DNA of 64,000 nt from Spirochaeta lutea (GTDB taxonomy: Bacteria; Spirochaetota; Spirochaetia; DSM-27196; Salinispiraceae), in contig NZ_JNUP01000001.1 of NCBI RefSeq assembly GCF_000758165.1, positions 40,477 to 104,476 of the forward strand, written 5' to 3'. The number at the start of each line of letters is the position of its first letter. The stretch's first letter is position 1. Positions 17,228-24,950 of this stretch are shown in pieces. The notes under the pieces are model-generated. The model made no database searches and was not told the DNA's origin. It saw nothing but the letters and a program-made list of their open reading frames with translations. A program made the translations under genes and the position numbers.

Positions 17228-18466
17228 ATGCAAAAACCAATTAAAAAAATACTCAATTTGATAATGTTTTTCCAGCTTTTTACCGCTGGGGCGTTCAATC
17301 CTATACAGAGTCTCTATTTTACCCAACATCTTGGTTTTTCAGGAACCCAAACCGGATTAATACTTTCGTTCGCTGTGGTGTCGGCTATTCTGGCGCCGCT
17401 GCTGAGTTCCCTGGTGGTGGACCGGATTCTTTCCGCCCGCAGGCTGCTGATGGTGCTCCATGGCGTTTCGGCAGGTGCGGGAGTGTTTTTTTCTTTCCAG
17501 GATAATTTTATCCTCGTCCTGCTGAGTTATTTTATTTTTATGATCACCCAGGGACCAACGGTAGGGCTTGTAAACGCCGTTACCTTTGCGAACCTACCCG
17601 AACCCACAAAAAGTTTCGGCGGCGTACGGATGTTTGGGACCCTGGGATGGATGGTCGCCGGTTGGTCCTTCGGTTTGGTGGGGCATCTACTCTCGGTCTT
17701 GGGGGGTGATGCTTCCGGGACCTCTGTCCTGCTTCCATGGGCTTTCAGAATTGCTGCGCTAGGATCCCTCTTGACCCTTCTGTTTGCTGCGATCCTTCCG
17801 GGAAAACCTAAGCCTGTTTCGGTTCCACGAAGCCTGAAGGATATGATTCCCCGGGAGGCTTTGGCTGTCTTGGGACGACCGGAGATCCTGCTGCTGATGA
17901 TGGTGTATTTTGTGTCGGGGATCTCTGATCGATTTTATGTGTTCGGTGCTGGACCCTATCTTAGCATGATAGGGTTTTCCCAGGCTCAGATCAGTCCCAT
18001 CCTCACCATAGGGCAGATCGCTGAGGTTCCTGCCCTCTTTTTCCTCGGACGATTGCTAAAACGATTCGGGTTTAGAACCGTTTTTTCAATAGGATTGATT
18101 GCTCAGGTGGCACGATTCGCGATTTTTGGCTATGGAACCCATCCCGTCCTGGTATTCTTCGCTGTGGGATTAAATAGCCTGGTATTTGGCTTCTTTTACG
18201 CGGGGGCTACGGTATTTATTGATAGCCACACAGACATCGAGAGCCGGAGCAGTGTTCATCAGTTGATTAACCTCGTGTTTATGGGATTGGGAAGCTTAGT
18301 TGGAAATACCCTGGCGGGGGTGGTTTCCGATCTCATACCCGGTACTCAGAAATTTGGGAGCACATTCTGGACAGTCCCCTTCTGGGGTTCAGTCATACTG
18401 TTAACCCTGACCTGGGTTTTGGTGTTTCCACGAATTTTCCGAAAACCATTACAGAGCTCATCATAA
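17228..18466 (+). CDS. MFS transporter (nucleoside/phenylpropionate permease-like)
   Basis: 412 residues with about 12 hydrophobic helices. The layout fits the MFS_1-like / nucleoside:H+ symporter group: FNPIQSLYFTQHLGFSGTQTG early, then FGGVRMFGTLGWMVAGW, the GxRxxGxxGW pattern typical of that group, and a second-half repeat with FGFFYAGATVFIDSHT. The substrate is unknown. The start ATG 17228 lies close to the divergent lipid-kinase start (17188). Confidence 0.85.
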   Translation: MQKPIKKILNLIMFFQLFTAGAFNPIQSLYFTQHLGFSGTQTGLILSFAVVSAILAPLLSSLVVDRILSARRLLMVLHGVSAGAGVFFSFQDNFILVLLSYFIFMITQGPTVGLVNAVTFANLPEPTKSFGGVRMFGTLGWMVAGWSFGLVGHLLSVLGGDASGTSVLLPWAFRIAALGSLLTLLFAAILPGKPKPVSVPRSLKDMIPREALAVLGRPEILLLMMVYFVSGISDRFYVFGAGPYLSMIGFSQAQISPILTIGQIAEVPALFFLGRLLKRFGFRTVFSIGLIAQVARFAIFGYGTHPVLVFFAVGLNSLVFGFFYAGATVFIDSHTDIESRSSVHQLINLVFMGLGSLVGNTLAGVVSDLIPGTQKFGSTFWTVPFWGSVILLTLTWVLVFPRIFRKPLQSSS

Positions 18467-18537
18467 GCTGTGGTACACCCAACATTCATGGTAAAATGCC
18501 GTTTCTTCTGTTACACTTGTCTGGGGAGGATCTTCAT

Positions 18538-20802
18538 TTGAATAGCAGCCACGATCAAGTCACCGATGATCTACTCGTATTTAGCGATGAGTCGACTCCT
18601 GATGCCGTTGATTTACCGAAAGATGACACCACCTGGAAAATTTTAATTGTTGATGATGATGAACAAGTTCATAAGGTTACCACCCTCGCCCTCTCCCATG
18701 TTCTGGTTCACGGAAGGAGTTTAGAGTTCCTCCATGCCTTCACCTCAGCCGAGGCTATGGAGATCCTACAAACGACTGACGATATCGCCGCATTGTTATT
18801 AGATGTAGTGATGGAACGGGATGATGCCGGTCTTTTTTTAATCAAGGCGATTAGGGAAGATCTCGGGAACCAGAAAATTCGAATAATTCTCCGTACCGGT
18901 CAACCGGGATACGCCCCAGAGCTCGAGGTCATTCAGCAATACGATATAAACGACTATAAAATGAAGTCGGAGCTGACCCGGACGCGCCTTATAACCTCCA
19001 TTACAACTGCATTACGATCCTATGATCAGATTAAACGGATCGAAGAAAGCCGGCTCGGCCTTCAGCAGATTATCAGGGCCTCCTCTGAGTTACTAAGCAT
19101 CCATTCCCTGGGAGAGTATTCAGCAGCGTTGATTCGTCAAATCGGTTCCATTTTGGATACATCAATTCTTTCGGCTGCTTGTCTCCAAGGAAGGCTGCCC
19201 CTCTCAAGTGAAAGTACTTCCCTTCTCTATAGCCTTGGGGACCCTCCCTTCCTGGATGTCAATATGAATGCCCAGGGAGATCCTGAAGACCAAAACCGGG
19301 GAGTTATTGATTACCTTGTTCCAAAATTAGAGAAAAAACGCTCATGGTTTAGGAATGATGAGGCGCTGCTGTTCATTTCTGGTGTGGAAGACCGATGGCA
19401 TGCAATTTATCTCGTTCTTGATACCGTATTAAATGATGGAAAACAGCGATTACTTGAGGTATTTGCAGCCAATCTCGGTGTAGGATTCCGTAACATTGAA
19501 TTGGTACAAAACTTAGAGAACTTCGCGTTTTTTGATCCCCTGACCGCCCTTCCAAATAAAACAAGGTTCACAGAGATTATCGATTCTACCCTCAAGTCAA
19601 GCAACGTAAACCAACTAGTGGTTATGCTGGACATTGATGATTTTTCGGAACTAAACGATAGCCTTGGTCATGAACATGGCGATGCCTTACTTAAAGCAGT
19701 GGCGGAACGGCTGGTAAGTAATTATACCGGATCCTTTGTCATAGCACGTATAGCCGGGGATACCTTTGGAATTCTTGGCCCTGAGGGATTACTACGACCT
19801 CAAATGATTCTAAGCCTCTTCGAGGAGCCATTCTTAATTTCCGAAACCCCCTTTCCCATCCGAATAACTTTGGGGTTAGTTCACCTCCAAGATGTAGAAA
19901 CCGGCGCTGAGGCTGTTAAAAACTCTAATATTGCCATGAAACGGGCAAAATCTAGTGCACGCAGCAGATTTCTGTATTTTTCATCAGCTATGAAGGATAC
20001 CATTCACCGGCGGATGCTAATTTCAAAGGATCTGAAGCCAGCGTTGTTGAACAAAGAGTTTATTCTTCACTACCAACCGCAAATAGATTTAACCCGGGGT
20101 CAAACCGTAGGCACCGAAGCGTTAATACGGTGGAAACGACCCACAGGGGAAATCGTCCCGCCGTTCCATTTCATTTCTGTTGCGGAGAGTTCCGGAATAA
20201 TAAATGATATAGGAAGATGGGTTTTCTCCGAGGCATGCAGGCAGGCCTTGGAATGGCATGCCATGGGTGATCCCTCGTGGAAACCCCGGATGGCGATCAA
20301 CGTATCCATGCGCCAGGTTCATAATCCGAACTTTTTACCCTTTTTATCCCATGTTATACGAGACTATGGGATCGAACCCGATTTACTAGAGATTGAGATT
20401 ACCGAATCTCTCGTCATGCAGGATGCTGAGAGGGTCATCGACTTATTGAAAAAAATAAAGGACCTGGGGATGCGGATCGCCATTGATGATTTTGGTACGG
20501 GATTTTCCTCGCTTAACTACCTGCTTCGGCTGCCCATCGATCGCTTAAAAATTGATAGAAGCTTTATTCTCAACCTTGAAACCGACCGCCGGTCCAAGGT
20601 GCTTACTGAGGTAGTAATACAGCTTGCGCAGCAACTGGAATTGGGAGTAATCGCCGAAGGCGTTGAAAACCAGCAACAAATTGAACTCGTTAGATCCATG
20701 GGGTGTAATGAGGTTCAAGGTTTCTTCTATTCAAAGCCCCTGCCCCCGGATGATTTAATCACCTGGGTTCGAAACAGTCACTCAGACATAAACAATTCTT
20801 AA
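18538..20802 (+). CDS. REC-DUF3369-GGDEF(degenerate)-EAL protein, likely c-di-GMP phosphodiesterase
   Basis: The start is chosen at TTG 18538 because GGGGAGG lies 8 bases upstream; an in-frame ATG at 18496 would add 14 residues. A receiver domain comes first (KILIVDDDEQ, phospho-Asp in LLLDVVME, IILRTGQPG, NDYKMKSEL), then a DUF3369 sensor region. The GGDEF domain has ARIAGDTFGIL where cyclases have GG(D/E)EF, so it is probably inactive as a cyclase. The EAL domain keeps TEALIRW, AINVSMRQ, IEITESLVM, IDDFGTGFSSLNYL and VIAEGVEN, so hydrolysis of c-di-GMP is expected. Output should depend on phosphorylation by an unlinked kinase. Confidence 0.9.
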   Translation: MNSSHDQVTDDLLVFSDESTPDAVDLPKDDTTWKILIVDDDEQVHKVTTLALSHVLVHGRSLEFLHAFTSAEAMEILQTTDDIAALLLDVVMERDDAGLFLIKAIREDLGNQKIRIILRTGQPGYAPELEVIQQYDINDYKMKSELTRTRLITSITTALRSYDQIKRIEESRLGLQQIIRASSELLSIHSLGEYSAALIRQIGSILDTSILSAACLQGRLPLSSESTSLLYSLGDPPFLDVNMNAQGDPEDQNRGVIDYLVPKLEKKRSWFRNDEALLFISGVEDRWHAIYLVLDTVLNDGKQRLLEVFAANLGVGFRNIELVQNLENFAFFDPLTALPNKTRFTEIIDSTLKSSNVNQLVVMLDIDDFSELNDSLGHEHGDALLKAVAERLVSNYTGSFVIARIAGDTFGILGPEGLLRPQMILSLFEEPFLISETPFPIRITLGLVHLQDVETGAEAVKNSNIAMKRAKSSARSRFLYFSSAMKDTIHRRMLISKDLKPALLNKEFILHYQPQIDLTRGQTVGTEALIRWKRPTGEIVPPFHFISVAESSGIINDIGRWVFSEACRQALEWHAMGDPSWKPRMAINVSMRQVHNPNFLPFLSHVIRDYGIEPDLLEIEITESLVMQDAERVIDLLKKIKDLGMRIAIDDFGTGFSSLNYLLRLPIDRLKIDRSFILNLETDRRSKVLTEVVIQLAQQLELGVIAEGVENQQQIELVRSMGCNEVQGFFYSKPLPPDDLITWVRNSHSDINNS

Positions 20803-20816
20803 TTAACGAGGTCTTC

Positions 20817-21308
20817 ATGAAAAAGGTAGAGAACAATAGAGTAGTAACATTGGATTATGAATTACGCGATGCTTCGGACAACACAGTACTAGATTCCTCG
20901 GCTGAGAATGGGCGCTTGCCATACCTGCATGGAAGCAAGTTCCTGATGCCAGGGCTTGAGGCTGCGTTGGAAGGTAAGAGCCTTGGTGAGCGGGTTGAGC
21001 TTACCCTAAGCGGAGACCAAGCCTACGGCGACTATGACGAGAAGATGGTTTTCACCATACCTCGGAAGGAATTTCCCGATCATATAGAGGTTGAAGTCGG
21101 CCTCGAATTCGAGGCAGAGATACAAGACGAACTTCGGTATTGTACGGTTACCCAGGCAGAACATGATTTGATCACCGTGAATGCAAATCACCCTCTCGCG
21201 GGAAGGACTCTAACCGTATGGGCGAAAATAACAGATATCCGTGAAGCAAGCCAGGAAGAACTGGAGCATGGACATGTCCACGAGGATGGTGAGGACTGTG
21301 ACGAATAA
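20817..21308 (+). CDS. slyD: FKBP-type peptidyl-prolyl isomerase, SlyD-like
   Basis: 163 residues. The split FKBP fold is seen as VTLDYELRDASDNTVLDSS plus LPYLHGSKFLMPGLEAALEGKSLGERVELTL. The insert-in-flap chaperone domain follows (GDYDEKMVFTIPRKEFPDHI), then NANHPLAGRTLTVWAKI. The tail has a short His/Asp/Cys-rich stretch (HGHVHEDGEDCDE), shorter than the metal-binding tail of E. coli SlyD. It likely acts as a cytoplasmic folding factor and perhaps in metal delivery. Its end overlaps the next gene's start. Confidence 0.93.
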   Translation: MKKVENNRVVTLDYELRDASDNTVLDSSAENGRLPYLHGSKFLMPGLEAALEGKSLGERVELTLSGDQAYGDYDEKMVFTIPRKEFPDHIEVEVGLEFEAEIQDELRYCTVTQAEHDLITVNANHPLAGRTLTVWAKITDIREASQEELEHGHVHEDGEDCDE

Positions 21309-22449
21309 TCAAAGTGCTGCGAAGCGCTTTTCGGAACGTCCCGAGGTTCTCCAAAATTACCCACTCCTGCAAAACCTCGGTGTCTTTGATCATATTGAGG
21401 ATTTGAAATACCAGATCCGGGATCTTGAAGAGCTCTTACAGGAGGCTTCAGGGATTTTTTCGCAGAAAACCATCGATGGTCTCATGGACTATATTGTCAG
21501 CTGCATCTCGAATAAGTTCATACCAACGGACCTCACGGTGGTTCTTCATGATAGGAACACAGGAGCGAAGGTTTTTAGTTATAAAAACCTTCGTAAACGT
21601 GACACTACCATTGTGATGGACAGTATCAAGCCCTTTGAGGATTTTTTCCTGCGTTTTCCTAATACCATCCATTTTGATCTTTTTGAATACCAATTCAACC
21701 ACCCGGAGTTATTAGAACCATTGAAGGAGTACCATCCACAGATTGTTGTGCCGGTTATCGGCATGGCGGGTTTATACGGGCTTATTATATTCGGGCCCAA
21801 ATTACTCGAATCCCAGTACATCGATGAAGAGATTGGCTACATTGACAGATTGATGAAATTCACTGCGATTGCCATCCAGAATATCATGAATTACCAAAAC
21901 GCAGTGACCGATGTAAAGACCGGTCTTTATAACCATTCTTTTTTTATGAAGCGACTCCATGAGGAATGGTCTAACGCTGAACGGTACCGCAGCGATATTG
22001 GATTGCTGATTCTAGACATTGACCATTTCAAGACCTTCAATGACCGCTACGGTCATCTTGCAGGCGATGAGGTGATCATCAGTATTGCCGAATGTATCCG
22101 GGATTCCGTCCGGACCGGGGATGTGGTCGCCCGTTTCGGCGGTGAGGAGTTTACCGTCCTCCTCCTCCACAGCGATAGAATAAAGACCTGGAACTCTGCA
22201 GAGCGGATACGCCGCAGGATTCAGGAGACAGAGGTTCTGTATAGGGATGAAATCCTCCGGGTAACGGTAAGTATTGGCTGTGCGACCCTTAGCTATCAGG
22301 TTCCTGATACAATGGATGATTTTATTCAAAATGCAGATTCAGCGTTATATAAGGCAAAAGACTTGGGTCGAAACCGCTGTATTATGTACGGTGAAAGCCT
22401 CTTATTTACGGCCTTAATGTCTGAGTCAGGGGTTGGGGTCGATTGCTAA
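21286..22449 (+). CDS. GGDEF diguanylate cyclase with N-terminal sensor region
   Basis: The start is uncertain: ATG 21286 or GTG 21298, both inside the end of slyD; an ATG at 21241 overlaps slyD more deeply. The N-terminal ~200 residues form a GAF-like region (FIPTDLTVVLHDRNTGAKVF, then YGLIIFGPKLL). The GGDEF domain begins VTDVKTGLYNHSFF and includes LILDIDHFKTFNDRYGHLAGDEVI and the active motif RFGGEEFTVLL. RTGD lies five residues before GGEEF, a canonical RxxD inhibitory site, so it should make c-di-GMP with product feedback. It is the only intact GGDEF in the window. Confidence 0.92.
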   Translation: MVRTVTNNQSAAKRFSERPEVLQNYPLLQNLGVFDHIEDLKYQIRDLEELLQEASGIFSQKTIDGLMDYIVSCISNKFIPTDLTVVLHDRNTGAKVFSYKNLRKRDTTIVMDSIKPFEDFFLRFPNTIHFDLFEYQFNHPELLEPLKEYHPQIVVPVIGMAGLYGLIIFGPKLLESQYIDEEIGYIDRLMKFTAIAIQNIMNYQNAVTDVKTGLYNHSFFMKRLHEEWSNAERYRSDIGLLILDIDHFKTFNDRYGHLAGDEVIISIAECIRDSVRTGDVVARFGGEEFTVLLLHSDRIKTWNSAERIRRRIQETEVLYRDEILRVTVSIGCATLSYQVPDTMDDFIQNADSALYKAKDLGRNRCIMYGESLLFTALMSESGVGVDC

Positions 22450-22527
22450 GAATACCCTTCGCCCTGATTGGGTCCGTAATAACAATTCGAAACGCACGTC
22501 GTAACGGTATCCAGGGACAATGTGGCT

Positions 22528-22550
22528 AAGGTGAGCATTACCTTTTTTTT
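22528..22550 (+). terminator. Rho-independent terminator after the diguanylate cyclase gene
   Basis: AAGGTGA and TTACCTT form a 7-bp stem (one G-U pair) with a GCA loop, followed directly by eight T. It lies about 80 bases after the cyclase stop and just before the convergent phzF-like gene end. Confidence 0.7.
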
Positions 22551-22553
22551 ACC

Positions 22554-23354
22554 CTATATAGTAAGCTTCCCTTGGAACACTATTTTTGCTTTTCCGGAAA
22601 TATGAACATAGTTTGAGTCTATCTCTAGATTAATAATTCCTGGGCGATATGAGACCTGCTTGGCAATTAGATGTGATTTACCTAGCGTATCACCCCAATA
22701 TTTCGCTAATAGAGTATGAACTGAACCAGTAACCGGATCTTCATTAACTCCCGCCCAAGGGTTAAAATACCTAGTTTCAAAATCAGCACTAGTACTTTTT
22801 TTTGTTATTCCAATTCCGTTTGAATAGATACCTTTATTTTGAAACATATATTCATATTTCGGCTTAATTAATTTTATATTGCAATTTTCTTTAATTACTA
22901 GAACAACTTTTTTTGTTTTTGTTCCATAAAAACACTCTTCAATTTCAATGTTTTCAAAAAAATCATTGTAGATTTCTTGTTTTTCAAGTGGAGCATAATC
23001 ATCTAGTGGAAATTTCATGGAAATAGATTCATCTTGCTTTATTTCTACATTGTATTGATTTGCAAAGCTTTTAAAGGTGATATATCTATAATTAAAGGTA
23101 TCAAAAAGCACTTTACTAGCAGCAAGTGTGGCATGACCGCATAACGTCATTTCCTTATTTGGAGAAAACCATCGAATAGTATATTCTGTATTATTTATTC
23201 TTCTGATAAAAGCGGTTTCAGACTTTCCCATATCTATCGCAATTTTTAACATTAATTCATCTGGAATGCTCTCTTTGTAAATGATTACGCCGGCAGGATT
23301 TCCTTCAGCGAGGTTCTCACTAAAAGCATTTACAATATATGACTCTAGTTTCAT
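22554..23354 (-). CDS. PhzF family isomerase/epimerase-like protein (AT-rich)
   Basis: 266 residues, usual for the PhzF/diaminopimelate-epimerase fold. Family marks: VNAFSENLAEGNPAGVIIY at the N-terminus, MGKSETAFI (catalytic Glu), IRWFSPNKEMTLCGHATLAAS, and the second-half mirror motif NPWAGVNEDPVTGSVH. Substrates of most PhzF proteins are unknown. The gene is much richer in A+T than both neighbours, with runs such as TTTTTTGT and codon use AAA/ATA/TTT, which suggests recent acquisition. It lies 104 bases downstream of the asparaginase-like gene. Confidence 0.9.
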   Translation of the reverse strand: MKLESYIVNAFSENLAEGNPAGVIIYKESIPDELMLKIAIDMGKSETAFIRRINNTEYTIRWFSPNKEMTLCGHATLAASKVLFDTFNYRYITFKSFANQYNVEIKQDESISMKFPLDDYAPLEKQEIYNDFFENIEIEECFYGTKTKKVVLVIKENCNIKLIKPKYEYMFQNKGIYSNGIGITKKSTSADFETRYFNPWAGVNEDPVTGSVHTLLAKYWGDTLGKSHLIAKQVSYRPGIINLEIDSNYVHISGKAKIVFQGKLTI

Positions 23355-23458
23355 TTTTTCTCCACCATCAAAGACATCAGCTTAACCCGTTGTAGGGTGC
23401 GCAAGAGCTAGTAACCTGAGATTTTGAGGACCCTAGCAGCGGTGTGGTTCTGTAGAGC

Positions 23459-23968
23459 CTACTCAAATATACCGAGGTGGACATTTTTTCTTACTGTCTC
23501 GGCGGGGAATAGCTTACCGTTCATACATACGTATACTCCGTGCGGAAGGAGTTGGACGGCAGAGATACTGCAACCCAGGTTAAAGATTGCATCAGATCCA
23601 CTAACCGAGTAGGGTATCATGGCTCCGGTAAGCACGATTGTTTTTTCTTTACCTCGGAAGGTTGACAGCAGTGTTCGTGCGGTCACATCCATGGTATCGG
23701 TACCATGGGTGATTATTATCCAATCCTCCTCAGAGGATACACAGGCATCGATGATTTTACGCCGATCTTCCTCGACCATTTCAAGGCTATCTTTGAGCTG
23801 GTTGATTTCCAATGTTATGGGAATGGTACACCGTACCTGCTTAAGGATTTCAGGAAGATGGGTCTTTCTTAGAGTAAGCTCACCACGTAGTTCATCATAC
23901 TGCTTATCAAAGGTTCCGCCGGTGATGATGATTCGGATCGTTTTCTGTTGCTTCTGTTTGAGTTCCAT
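23459..23968 (-). CDS. Single-domain asparaginase-like protein
   Basis: 169 residues covering only the N-terminal domain of type I/II L-asparaginase. ITGGTFDKQYDE carries the nucleophile Thr motif, IITHGTDTMDVTARTL the second Thr-Asp motif, and TGAMIPYSVSGSDAIFNLG the following loop. Full asparaginases (~330 residues) need a C-terminal domain for the dimer, but short single-domain versions are known in many bacteria. It starts one base after the stop of the EamA gene, so the two are coupled. Catalysis and substrate are uncertain. Confidence 0.85.
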   Translation of the reverse strand: MELKQKQQKTIRIIITGGTFDKQYDELRGELTLRKTHLPEILKQVRCTIPITLEINQLKDSLEMVEEDRRKIIDACVSSEEDWIIITHGTDTMDVTARTLLSTFRGKEKTIVLTGAMIPYSVSGSDAIFNLGCSISAVQLLPHGVYVCMNGKLFPAETVRKNVHLGIFE

Positions 23969-23969
23969 G

Positions 23970-24824
23970 TCATCCCCATTTCCACGATATTAATGCCCCG
24001 GTGATAATTGCGATACCGCCGAGTATACTAAAAATACTCGGCATGGAGGAGAGTATCAGACCGTCTATGATCATTGAGAATACGATATTCGCATAATTAA
24101 AAATTGAAACCCTATTGGGGTTCCCCCGTTGGTATGCCAGGGTTAAAAACCACTGTCCTACTCCAGCTAGGAGTCCTAAAACAAGAAGTTGGAAAAACTC
24201 AGACTGGGTCGGTCCGGAGAGACTAATAAGAAAAGGGATGGTGGAAATAAAGCTGAACACCGCGAAATAGGCCATGATGGCTAAGGGGTTTTCCTTGGAG
24301 CCTATTTTTCCGATGATAGTATAGGCCAGTCCCGCTGCGGCCGCACCCAATACCCCCGCTATACCGGCCGCAAGCTGTATACTACCGGTTGTTTGTTGAG
24401 CCGACTGCAATACGAGCACAGCGCCGGTAAAGGCCAACACCAAAGCAAGGATCTGAACCATCCGAGGTCGGATCTTGGATAATAAGAAAGCAAACAGTAA
24501 AACAAAAAAGGGAGACAACCTATTGAGCATACTGGCATCCCCAAGGCTTAGGTATTGAAGGCTGTAGAAATACCCAAGAATACCAAGAGTACCAGCTAGT
24601 CCTCTAAACAGTAAGAGCAGTCTGTTACCAGGACGGCCAAGAAGTTCAGTAACCGGTCTGCGTGCATAGACCTGTAGTCCGAGGATAATGATAAACACTA
24701 CCCCGTTTCTGAATAGGATTTTAATGGGGAGAGCAACCCCACTCAGATTTTTAACAAAGAAGCCCATAACCGCGAAGGATAGGGCTGAGATGAGCATATA
24801 AAGTATCGGCTTCTTGTCTGTCAT
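23970..24824 (-). CDS. EamA/DMT-family transporter
   Basis: 284 residues, about ten membrane helices in two repeated EamA halves. The first half includes LSFAVMGFFVKNLSG and the second AGLAYTIIGKIGSKENPL. Members export amino acids, nucleotide sugars or other metabolites. Linkage to the asparaginase-like gene (1-base gap) suggests an amino-acid-related role, but the substrate is not known. Start ATG 24824 has AGGAACAAG upstream. Confidence 0.88.
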   Translation of the reverse strand: MTDKKPILYMLISALSFAVMGFFVKNLSGVALPIKILFRNGVVFIIILGLQVYARRPVTELLGRPGNRLLLLFRGLAGTLGILGYFYSLQYLSLGDASMLNRLSPFFVLLFAFLLSKIRPRMVQILALVLAFTGAVLVLQSAQQTTGSIQLAAGIAGVLGAAAAGLAYTIIGKIGSKENPLAIMAYFAVFSFISTIPFLISLSGPTQSEFFQLLVLGLLAGVGQWFLTLAYQRGNPNRVSIFNYANIVFSMIIDGLILSSMPSIFSILGGIAIITGALISWKWG

Positions 24825-24856
24825 TCTTGTTCCTACATCGCTAGTACGCCGGGAAT

Positions 24857-24890
24857 ACCGAAGGGGCGGTGTTCATCCCGCCCCTTCGGT
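24857..24890 (-). terminator. Strong hairpin between nrdJ and the EamA gene
   Basis: ACCGAAGGGGCGG and its exact complement form a 13-bp GC-rich stem with an 8-base loop, 60 bases after the nrdJ stop. No U-tract follows on either strand, so it may be a terminator acting without one, or an mRNA-stabilising 3' structure. Confidence 0.5.
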
Positions 24891-24950
24891 TCGCTTACAC
24901 TCTATGCCCATTCGAGAGGGACGGTACAACCGATAGGTTTGTTACCACTA

